A stretch of DNA of 64,000 bases from contig NZ_JAIQZC010000001.1 in assembly GCF_020164535.1 (NCBI RefSeq), forward strand, positions 434,001 to 498,000. The letters run 5' to 3'. Under the pieces are notes generated by a model, which had not been told where the DNA came from, made no database searches, and was given only the letters and a program-made list of their open reading frames with translations. Made by a program: the position numbers and the translations under genes. Source of the stretch: Psychroflexus montanilacus (GTDB lineage: Bacteria; Bacteroidota; Bacteroidia; Flavobacteriales; Flavobacteriaceae). Positions within the stretch are counted from its first letter, which is position 1; every line of letters starts with the position of its first letter. Positions 56,516 to 63,614 of this stretch are shown here, piece by piece.

Positions 56516-57637
56516 ATGAAAACCTCAATTCAACCAATTTTTTATACTGCTTTCATATTCATGCTATTAATTTTATCACTGACCTCTTGTAAAAATACGC
56601 TTGAAGATAAGAAAGCAGAAAAAGAACAATCAGCACAAGATACACTTAAGAACAAAGACATTGCAGTTATTAAAGAAGCATTTCAAACCGACAGAGATGC
56701 TGGAGACAATGTAGATAGCCCTGCGGTTTGGCATGGTGGAAATGGTGAGCATTGGTTATTGGCAACTGCCAAAGAAGGAAATGCTATCATTGTATACAGT
56801 GCAGAAGATGGTTCATTTATAAAAAGATTTGGAGAATCTGGCGAAGGCGAAGGAGCGTTTAGCCGTCCTAATGGAATAACTGTATTTGAAAACCTTTTAC
56901 TTATTGTGGAACGAGACAATCATCGTGTACAGGTTTTCAACTTACCAAACTTTGAGCCTTTGGGTTTTTTCGGACAAGAATCACTAAAAAAACCCTACGG
57001 AATTAGTGTAATGAAAAAATCAGATAATAATTTTATTGCCTATGTAACAGATAATTATGAGACTAAAGATGAGCAAATTCCTCCAGTTGATGAACTAAAT
57101 GAAAGAGTACACATGTTCAGTTTTGAGGTTAAAGAAAATCAACTAACTTCCAAACACAAAAAAGCCTTCGGCGATACTGAAGGAAATGGAGTTTTGCATA
57201 AAGTTGAGTCTATTTTGATAGATGAAGACCTGGAACGTTTACTCATTGCTGATGAATACAGCGAACAAAGAAACATTAAGATATACTCGCCAGAAGGTGA
57301 GTTTACAGGAGAAATAATTAGTAGCGATTATTTTGATAGTGAACCAGAAGGCATTGCACTATTTGAATGTAAAAAAGATACAACAGGCTATTACATAACA
57401 ACAGATCAAGATTATGAGAATAATAAGTTTGAAGTATTTGATAGAAAAACACTTAAACATTTAGGCAGTTTCAGTGGAGAGATCACGAGTAATACAGATG
57501 GGGTTGCATTGACTCAAAAAAGCTTCGGTGATTTTGATAATGGAGCATTTTTTCCAGTACATGACGATGGAAGCGTAACTGCTATATCCTGGACTGAAAT
57601 CGCTGAGTCGTTAGGGTTAAAAGCTAGCTGCGAATAA
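56516..57637 (+). CDS. Phytase-like beta-propeller lipoprotein
   Basis: 373 residues from ATG 56516, chosen because it gives a clean lipoprotein signal (cysteine 25, LILSLTSCKN); an ATG directly at 56480 would add 12 residues. The body has six-bladed propeller spacing with VDSPAVWHGGNGEHWLLATA, FSRPNGITVFENLLLIVERD, LLIADEYSEQRNIKIYSPEG and YYITTDQDYENNKFEVFDR, resembling bacterial 3-phytase (BPP) proteins. It would release phosphate from phytate with calcium. Not every calcium ligand can be confirmed by eye. Ends before a strong terminator. Confidence 0.65.
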   Translation: MKTSIQPIFYTAFIFMLLILSLTSCKNTLEDKKAEKEQSAQDTLKNKDIAVIKEAFQTDRDAGDNVDSPAVWHGGNGEHWLLATAKEGNAIIVYSAEDGSFIKRFGESGEGEGAFSRPNGITVFENLLLIVERDNHRVQVFNLPNFEPLGFFGQESLKKPYGISVMKKSDNNFIAYVTDNYETKDEQIPPVDELNERVHMFSFEVKENQLTSKHKKAFGDTEGNGVLHKVESILIDEDLERLLIADEYSEQRNIKIYSPEGEFTGEIISSDYFDSEPEGIALFECKKDTTGYYITTDQDYENNKFEVFDRKTLKHLGSFSGEITSNTDGVALTQKSFGDFDNGAFFPVHDDGSVTAISWTEIAESLGLKASCE

Positions 57638-57660
57638 CTAATTAGGGGAATAGTAAACCA

Positions 57661-57706
57661 AAACCCTGGAGAATGAAGTTTAGACTTTCATTCTTCAGGG
57701 TTTTTT
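57661..57706 (+). terminator. Terminator of the phosphorus-scavenging operon
   Basis: AACCCTGGAGAATGAA pairs with TTCATTCTTCAGGGTT and is followed by a T run. Confidence 0.85.
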
Positions 57707-57730
57707 ATGCTTTAATTTGTGTATGTACTT

Positions 57731-57765
57731 CTAAAACAAATCGCGTTTAGAGCTACATTGGCTTG
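57731..57765 (-). repeat. Copy 3 (diverged) of the cassette-type 3' repeat
   Basis: On the minus strand it reads CAAGCCAATGTAGCTCTAAA followed by CGCGATTTGTTTTAG, closely like the core of the two larger repeats at 62481-62628 and 63340-63458. It lies 35 bp past the original stop (57800) of the (4Fe-4S)/GNAT gene, on its 3' side, as the others do for their genes. Confidence 0.55.
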
Positions 57766-57799
57766 AACTCGTGCAATTGCTCTAAAGCAATAGTGAATT

Positions 57800-57857
57800 T
57801 CAACTCTTTACATCTTGAATTTCTGTAGTAGTGTCAAATATTCTTTTAGCAAAAGGA
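57800..57857 (-). pseudogene. Original 3' end of the (4Fe-4S)/GNAT gene, left of the IS
   Basis: Read on the minus strand this segment continues the frame of the broken gene at 60868: after the target repeat it encodes AKRIFDTTTEIQDVKS and a TGA stop at 57800-57802. Removing the IS and one 8-bp repeat copy joins PLCPF to AKRIF in frame, restoring a 165-residue protein. Confidence 0.85.
57850..57857. repeat. Left target-site duplication of the IS21 element
   Basis: CAAAAGGA, identical to 60421-60428 on the other side of the element. Eight bases fits IS21-family insertions (usually 4-8 bp). Confidence 0.8.
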
Positions 57858-58021
57858 TGGATAACTCGGATCGATTTGTGCCAGTGATTTCGGTCGGTTA
57901 GTGCCAGGCATTTCGGTTCAAATTGTGCCACTTTTGGTTTTAAGTTAAGCCTATATCGGTTCGTTTTGTGCCACTTTGAAAGATCAAGTAAATAATACCT
58001 TGTCGCTTAAAAACAAGCGAT

Positions 58022-59577
58022 ATGGCCAATACACTTGATCCAATGGACTTAAAACAAATTATATCCTTACATCTCGATGGATTTAGCAACCGTAAAATAG
58101 GCGCCACCCTTGGGATCTCCCGTAATACGGTAAATGCTTATATGCGCCTGTTCAAGGCCAGCGGCTTTTCTCTGAAAGAATTATTGAACCTTAATAATGC
58201 TGGCTTAGAAAAGCTTTTTCCACCTCACACTACTATTGACAACCCTCGCTATGAGGAACTGATGTTGTATTTTGAGGGGATCAATAAAGCCAGGAATCAT
58301 CCAGGATTTACTTTTTTATACCATTATCAGGAATATGTAGCGCAGGCCAAAGATCCTTATGGCTATACCCAGTTTATGGAACACTACCGACGCAAATATG
58401 CGAAGGTTAAAGGTTCGATGAAACTTGAACATGATCCTGGGAATGAAGTCTTTATCGACTATGCCGGCAAAAAGCTCCACATTATTGATAAGGAAACCGG
58501 GGAAGTGATCCCTGTAGAAGTATTTGTGGCCATCCTTCCCAGTAGCCAGTACACCTACGTGGAAGCCTGCAGGAGTCAGAAACGAGAGGACCTGATTGCC
58601 TCTCTTGCTGTAATGCCTTGAACTTTTACGGGGGCGTCCCTAAAGCAATTGTCTCCGACAACCTAAAATCAGCGGTTACCCGTGCCAGCAGGTATGAGGC
58701 TGACATCAACAGGAGTTTTAAAGACTTCGCAAGGCATTACGGCTGTGTGATCAATCCTGCCCGGGGCTATGCCCCACAAGATAAAGCCTTGGTGGAGAAT
58801 GCCGTAAACCTTGCCTATCAGCGGATCTATTATCCCCTTCGGGAGATAAGCTTCTTCTCTTTAGAAGATCTGAACCAGGAGATAAAACGCTTGCTGGAGC
58901 GGTACAATGATCTGTTGTTCTCCCGCAAAGAAGCCAGTCGCAGAGAACTCTTCCAATCGGTGGAGCGGGAATACCTAAAACCACTGCCAGAGATAGGCTA
59001 CGAACTGAAAGGGTACCGAAGGGCCAAGGTTCAGAAAATAGGCTATGTATACTTCTCCCCAGATAAAAGCTATTACAGCGCACCCTATCGTTACATAGGT
59101 AAGGAAACCACCATCCATTATACCAGTTCCGTGGTAGAAGTATATTACTATCATCAGCGGATCGCCCTACACCAGCGCAACCCATCAAAAGGCAGTTACA
59201 ATACCAACAAAGATCATTTAAGCAGTACCCATAAATACTATAGCGACTGGAGCCCTGAATTTTTTAAAAAGAAAGCGGCCATACATGGCAAGCACGTGCT
59301 GGGCTGTATCGAGAAAATAATCACCGCAGTGGACTATCCTGAAATAGGATACAAACGGGCTATGGGGGTCATCCAGCTTCATAAATCCTATGGCTCCCAG
59401 CGATTGGACAACGCCTGTAAAAGAGCTTTGCAAGCAGAGGCAGTTACTTACCTGCGCATTAAAAATATCCTGAAAAATAACCTGGACAAAAGCTCCCTGT
59501 TTTACAAAGACCTCGAAGAAGATAAACCACACATCCCCAAGCACGATAACTTGCGGGGTGCTTCTGCATATCAATAA
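58022..59577 (+). pseudogene. istA: IS21 transposase IstA, frameshifted
   Basis: Two frames form one transposase of about 515 residues. The first part (58022-58621) has the HTH (SLHLDGFSNRKIGATLGISR) and the first catalytic aspartate (VFIDYAGKKL). At about 58608-58612 two extra bases shift the frame, giving SLAVMP and a stop where SLANAL should continue. The second part (from 58618) resumes NFYGGVPKAIVSDNLKSAV with the second aspartate, and PQDKALVENAVNLAYQR with the glutamate. IS21 istA does not use programmed frameshifting, so this copy is probably inactive unless it is a sequencing error. Confidence 0.85.
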
Positions 59578-59600
59578 TAAACCATTAAAATTTAATAAAT

Positions 59601-60338
59601 ATGAACAATAATCAGACTATTGAAAAATTAAAACAAATGCGCTTGGAGGCTATGGCTCAGTTGCACCTGCAGCACATAAAGGACAACCGCATAGAGAATA
59701 TTACTGCCGACGAATATCTGGCACTGCTGATCGATCACCAATGGGAAGACCGGCAGAACCGCAAGATAGAGCGACTCTTAAAACAGGCTAGCTTTAAACA
59801 AGAGGCGAACCTGGCCGATGTAAATTACACTCAGCAACGCAACCTGGACAAGAACATGTTTACCCGTCTGGGGACACTGGATTTTATCACCAGAAAGGAG
59901 AATATTATCCTTACTGGGGCGTCCGGCGTAGGTAAAAGTTATTTAGCCCAGGCTTTAGGACATCAGGGGTGTATGATGGAATACAAAACCATTTACACCA
60001 ACACCGCCCGCCTTTTTAAGAAATTAAAACTTAGTAAAGTAGATGGTACTTACCTTAAGGAGCTGGGGAAACTCATCAAAGCGGATGTACTGATCCTCGA
60101 TGACTTTGGCCTGCAGAGTTTTGATAATCACGCCAGGGAAACCCTTATGGATATAATAGATGACCGGTACAACAAAGCCTCCACAATTATATCATCACAA
60201 ATACCCGTATCGGCCTGGTATGATATAATTGGAGAAGGAACTATAGCAGATGCAATTCTGGACAGGATCGTGAACTCCTCACATCGGATCGACCTCAAAG
60301 GAGAATCATTAAGAAAAGGAGCATTAAAGAACGAGTAA
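59601..60338 (+). CDS. istB: IS21 helper ATPase IstB
   Basis: 245 residues of the DnaC-like AAA+ family: Walker A LTGASGVGKSYLAQALG near residue 105-121, Walker B ADVLILDDFGLQ, and the arginine-containing RETLMDIIDDRY segment. It assists IstA in target selection. It is intact, follows istA by 23 bp, and is the last gene before the right terminal repeats. Confidence 0.93.
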   Translation: MNNNQTIEKLKQMRLEAMAQLHLQHIKDNRIENITADEYLALLIDHQWEDRQNRKIERLLKQASFKQEANLADVNYTQQRNLDKNMFTRLGTLDFITRKENIILTGASGVGKSYLAQALGHQGCMMEYKTIYTNTARLFKKLKLSKVDGTYLKELGKLIKADVLILDDFGLQSFDNHARETLMDIIDDRYNKASTIISSQIPVSAWYDIIGEGTIADAILDRIVNSSHRIDLKGESLRKGALKNE

Positions 60339-60340
60339 TA

Positions 60341-60868
60341 TTAATTTTTTATATAATTGCAGTATCTTTCAAAGTGGCACTGTTTGACCGAAACAGGTGG
60401 CACCATCACTCCGAAATAGCCAAAAGGACAAAGCGGTATGATTTTCACATTGTTTTCTCTAGCAAAGTCAACTGATTTCATCACTAATTTTTTTCCGAGT
60501 CCTTTTCCTGAAAATTTGTCCTCTACCCCTGTATGGTCTATAATAAACTTTGTTTTTCCTGCCCAAGTGAAGGTCATCTCTCCCGCAAATTCTTCATTGT
60601 AGTAAATCACATAACGTCCTTTTTTACCGTTGTCTTCACGTTCTATTTTAACATTACCCTGCATCTCCTTGATACTCAATGCACCTGAAGGGCATTTCTC
60701 TACTTGGTCAATTAATTCCTTGGAAGTGGCATTTTCAGGGGTTATCCATGGTTTTGATTTTGGATTATAGACTTTAGGTAATGTGTTAACACATATACCA
60801 GTATGTATACATTTCTCAGGTTTCCATAAAATGGTAATCTCTCCGTTTGAATAGGCCTTGGTTTTCAT
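60341..60868 (-). pseudogene. (4Fe-4S)-binding / GNAT fusion gene truncated by the IS
   Basis: Start at ATG 60868. Residues 1-70 are a small (4Fe-4S) domain with cysteines in EKCIHTGICVNTLP and EKCPSGALS (YjdI type). Residues 75-149 are an N-acetyltransferase of the short GNAT type (FAGEMTFTW, GKGLGKKLVMKSVDFA, VKIIPLCPF). After PLCPF the frame runs into the IS right end and adds 26 foreign residues before stopping at 60341. The lost native end lies at 57800-57857. Probably non-functional. Upstream DUF5996 gene on the same strand, 19 bp away. Confidence 0.85.
60421..60428. repeat. Right target-site duplication of the IS21 element
   Basis: CAAAAGGA, identical to 57850-57857. Confidence 0.8.
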
Positions 60869-60887
60869 TAGTTATTCTTTTAAGGTT

Positions 60888-61817
60888 TTACAGATGGTCT
60901 AGTGGAGGCACATGGAGTTTTTCAAGATCCCAATTGGCTTTTTTGGCTCCTGCCTGATAGGCTGATTCCATAAAATCCAGCAATGTCTTTCTTGGATCAT
61001 GCTCTGCCAGCAAATTATTATATTTCAAAATCGCCATAGCACTTCCGTTACTACTCACCCACTCCGCTGAGGATGGAAATAAAACTTCTTTATCTAAGCC
61101 TTTAGGAGATGGGTAGGTATAGGAATAAAATGCAGGTTCTTTTATATTATCATCACCCGCCCAAAAACCAAAACTGATGCATTCATGCGAATAAGCATCT
61201 TTGTCAGATAGTCGAGCATCAACCCCCATTGGGGGCGCTTCATTCCCAGAAAAACGAGTTACCGCTAAATCCATGGAATGCCAATAGAGATGCACGGGAC
61301 AGGTTTTTCCGTAAAAACGACCACTGAACTCTGTAAAAACATCATCAACCCAAAGTAAACTTCGCCATAGATTTTCGGTATACTTCTTATCATAATGCTG
61401 GTATTCGTTAATCTCCCCAAAAGATTTATCGATTCCCAAACCAAAAGGAACATCCAAAATTGAGACTGGAATATTGAGTTTCTGGGTAATACCGAGCAAC
61501 TTATTGTAAAAATCTGCCACTGTAAGACTTTCGTGCAAGGAAAAACTCTCAAGTTCTCCTTTACTGGTGCTGACCTCCAATTTATGATGAATGACATTTA
61601 AAGTCATGCTGAATTTTTCGAGACCTGAATTATAGGGAATAGCACCAGTTGTTAACCCCTGAGTATTGACATACTCGGTCACGTACCACCAGTGGTTTTT
61701 TCTGGAGGTCATTTTTAACCGAATTTTACCCATGATCTGCAAGAACAAATGAAGGGTCATTTTCTTGTCTTCATTACCAATATAGGTTAGCTCTGGAAGG
61801 TTTAGTGAATTCTCCAT
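60888..61817 (-). CDS. DUF5996 family protein
   Basis: 309 residues, cytoplasmic in pattern. Words typical of the group: HWWYVTEYVNTQGLTTGAIP, PVHLYWHSMDLAVTRFSG, SHECISFGFWAGDDNI and PAFYSYTYPSPKGLD. Function unknown. It is on the same strand as the broken (4Fe-4S)/GNAT gene and 19 bp upstream of it, so the two were once one operon. Family recognised, role not. Confidence 0.8.
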   Translation of the reverse strand: MENSLNLPELTYIGNEDKKMTLHLFLQIMGKIRLKMTSRKNHWWYVTEYVNTQGLTTGAIPYNSGLEKFSMTLNVIHHKLEVSTSKGELESFSLHESLTVADFYNKLLGITQKLNIPVSILDVPFGLGIDKSFGEINEYQHYDKKYTENLWRSLLWVDDVFTEFSGRFYGKTCPVHLYWHSMDLAVTRFSGNEAPPMGVDARLSDKDAYSHECISFGFWAGDDNIKEPAFYSYTYPSPKGLDKEVLFPSSAEWVSSNGSAMAILKYNNLLAEHDPRKTLLDFMESAYQAGAKKANWDLEKLHVPPLDHL

Positions 61818-61940
61818 AATTCGGATACTTAATAAACCTAAATTACTAAATTAAATTTAAGTAGTATAGAAAATTTGATTTAAAAAACTAGTAATGAATA
61901 AGATAGGGCTTAAAAGAAAATATTATAAATTAAATGAAGA

Positions 61941-62441
61941 TCAAAAGGATTGGTTTTCATTGGATGCGCTGTTAGCTAGAGTTTTCTTTCTCTTTAGTAA
62001 AATATCTATTCGTCTCTTGTTCTCTTGTTGCAATAAAGAAGGATATAAATTCATGAAAATATTAGGAACCATCATTGTTATTCCAACTATAGGGCTTTTG
62101 GTAAAACTAAAATATATTGCAACTACTGTCACAAAAATAAATCCGATTAAATGACTTATTTCAGATAAGGTCATTTCTTTACGTATTTCAGTCAAGTCGT
62201 CATTTTGGTTTTCCACCTTAATTTTCTGATTAAAAAATTTGAAAAATGAATTCTTAACTATCCACTTAAAAGGTTTCATTCCGATTTTTTTGTTTAAATC
62301 TTTACTTTTTATAAAATTCAGATTTGATAGTTTATTATAGAAATCTGTCTTCATCAGAATACTGTTAACTATCATTCCAACTATCCAAGAGATAAATGAC
62401 ATTGATAATCCAAATACAAATCCAGAAATTATATCTTCCAT
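61941..62441 (-). CDS. Membrane protein, weakly CrtO-acyltransferase-like
   Basis: 166 residues with hydrophobic segments near 7-28 and two more near 98-135. The C-terminal NLYPSLLQQENKRRID recalls the end of glycosyl-4,4'-diaponeurosporenoate acyltransferase (CrtO) family proteins, but the rest is not clearly diagnostic. Stands alone between the DUF5996 gene and the 62481 repeat. Function unproven. Confidence 0.5.
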   Translation of the reverse strand: MEDIISGFVFGLSMSFISWIVGMIVNSILMKTDFYNKLSNLNFIKSKDLNKKIGMKPFKWIVKNSFFKFFNQKIKVENQNDDLTEIRKEMTLSEISHLIGFIFVTVVAIYFSFTKSPIVGITMMVPNIFMNLYPSLLQQENKRRIDILLKRKKTLANSASNENQSF

Positions 62442-62480
62442 TATTTTTTATTTTGCCTTCATATTGACCTCCTCCCACAT

Positions 62481-62628
62481 TTTTATAAAATGAGCCAAAT
62501 AACGTAAAAGCATAAACCCTACTCTATTAAAAAAACAAAAACCCTAAGAAGAGCTTAAAACAACTCATTGTTAGAGCTGTAGTGGCTTGCCCGCCCGTTC
62601 CATACGGACGAGTACAAGGCTTAGGGTT
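62481..62628 (-). repeat. Copy 1 of the cassette-type 3' repeat, forming a long hairpin
   Basis: Shares with copy 2 the 39-bp part TTTTATAAAA..AACGTAAAAGC (62481-62519) and the core CTTAAAACAACTCATTG...GTAGTGGCTTG (62554-62589), with equal spacing (109 bp in both). AACCCTAAG (62540-62548) pairs perfectly with CTTAGGGTT (62620-62628), enclosing the core in an 89-nt fold. It lies 15 bp past the stop of the ParE toxin, on its 3' side. Confidence 0.75.
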
Positions 62629-62643
62629 GTTGGTAATCAGGCT

Positions 62644-62961
62644 TTATTTTGTTCGTTTTATTTTCGGTGGATTTTGTCGAGTATCAAATACATCAGCAAT
62701 TTTTATGAATCTGTTTTGTTCATCAACCGAATATATTATTTTGTAGTTTTTGAAAATCAAATAACGATAATGAATTTCTCTATCTTTAAGTAACTCTTCT
62801 TCTTGTCCAATGAAAGAGGCTTTGATTAATTTTTCCGATTCTTTGATTATTCCAGTTACAATTTTATTAGCAATTTTTAAATTGGCTTTCTTTTCGTAAT
62901 ACTCATAAATTTCGTCGAGTTGAGTTTCCGAAAATTCTGACCAAATAATTTTAAAATTCAT
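62644..62961 (-). CDS. RelE/ParE-family toxin
   Basis: 105 residues. FKIIWSEFSETQLDEIYEYY, the repeating helix ANKIVTGIIKESEKLI, RYLIFKNYKIIYSV and IADVFDTRQNPP match ParE-type toxins, which poison gyrase or cut ribosome-bound mRNA (which of the two cannot be told). The start codon overlaps the antitoxin stop (TAATG), as usual in such pairs. Flanked on both sides by the repeat copies 1 and 2, so the pair sits in its own small unit. Confidence 0.88.
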   Translation of the reverse strand: MNFKIIWSEFSETQLDEIYEYYEKKANLKIANKIVTGIIKESEKLIKASFIGQEEELLKDREIHYRYLIFKNYKIIYSVDEQNRFIKIADVFDTRQNPPKIKRTK

Positions 62962-63194
62962 TATTCGTATTTGGCTAAAAGTTCAGAACTTGTTTTAAAT
63001 CGATTGTTTTTGAAATCCGATTCTGATTTGTCAATTCGTTTATTTAACTCATCAATGGTCATTGGATCAAAAATCCTTTCGTCAGAAGTGTCTTTTTCCT
63101 TTTTCAATATGTTCTCAAGCTTGGAAATTGCCTCCTCGCTTTGAAGTTTTAAGAATTCTTGAATAAATTCTATTTTTCGAGCTTCAATATTCAT
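62961..63194 (-). CDS. Antitoxin of the ParE pair
   Basis: 77 residues, acidic and helical, with FDPMTIDELNKRIDKSESDF near the middle, typical of small Bacteroidota antitoxins that precede ParE genes. It lies directly upstream of the toxin with overlapping stop and start. DNA-binding is expected but no clear HTH is visible. Function assigned mostly by position. Confidence 0.78.
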   Translation of the reverse strand: MNIEARKIEFIQEFLKLQSEEAISKLENILKKEKDTSDERIFDPMTIDELNKRIDKSESDFKNNRFKTSSELLAKYE

Positions 63195-63339
63195 TTCGAG
63201 TTTCTTTTAATCAAAGATACTAAATTATCAAATTCAATCAATATCTTTCTTGGTTAAACGATTTTTTGAGCTTGTTACCACTCATTATACATCTCTAAAA
63301 ATACAAGTTCATAGCAAATACACACACCACAAACCCATA

Positions 63340-63458
63340 TTTTATAAAATTAGCCAAATAACGTAAAAGCATAAATCCAACTTAGGCAATACCACAGAAG
63401 CCCTGAAAGGACTTAAAACCACTCATTGTTTAGAATTGTAGTGGCTTGAGCAAGGGCT
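63340..63458 (-). repeat. Copy 2 of the cassette-type 3' repeat
   Basis: Same order and spacing as copy 1: TTTTATAAAATTAGCC...AAGCATAAATCC at 63340-63378 and the core ACTTAAAACCACTCATTG...GTAGTGGCTTG at 63411-63448. AGCCCT (63399-63404) pairs with AGGGCT (63453-63458), and inside it CCACT pairs with AGTGG. Relative to copy 1 an A-T pair of the outer stem is replaced by G-C. It lies about 157 bp past the stop of the restriction-enzyme gene. Confidence 0.75.
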
Positions 63459-63614
63459 ACCGAAATTGGGCATAGTGCTTTTCAAGTTCTGCTTGGTTTT
63501 CCGTTGCTTATAATTTAGTTCGGAAGTGAGTGCTGCAGAGACATACTTTTTTGCAATATTTAGTTGCAGAGTTGGCTGGTGCGAATTGCAAATGTGTATG
63601 GCTTTTAACCTTGG

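Larger units (their letters stand above)
57858..60420 (+). mobile_element. IS21-family insertion sequence (2,563 bp)
   Basis: Ends are set by the CAAAAGGA duplication. The left end has four GTGCCA words (57878, 57901, 57925, 57968), the right end two inverted ones (TGGCAC at 60375 and 60398), the multiple terminal repeats typical of IS21. The two ends match as imperfect inverted repeats (GGATAACTCGGA versus GGCTATTTCGGA on the other strand). It carries istA (frameshifted) and istB. It interrupts the (4Fe-4S)/GNAT gene. Confidence 0.9.

Noticed and set aside
58600-58625. Programmed ribosomal frameshift in istA
   Set aside because: No slippery heptamer is seen at the junction, and IS21-family istA is normally one continuous frame.
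58751-59188. Minus-strand open frame of 145 codons
   Set aside because: Antisense shadow of istA with unusual composition.
58618-59577. Second istA frame as an independent transposase gene
   Set aside because: It begins in the middle of the transposase core without its HTH or first catalytic aspartate; it is the 3' part of the frameshifted istA.
61894-62154. Plus-strand open frame of 86 codons
   Set aside because: It overlaps the minus-strand membrane protein in antisense and has no recognisable features.
62540-62628. Copy 1 hairpin as a plain rho-independent terminator
   Set aside because: The loop is about 70 nt and no T run follows on the relevant strand.
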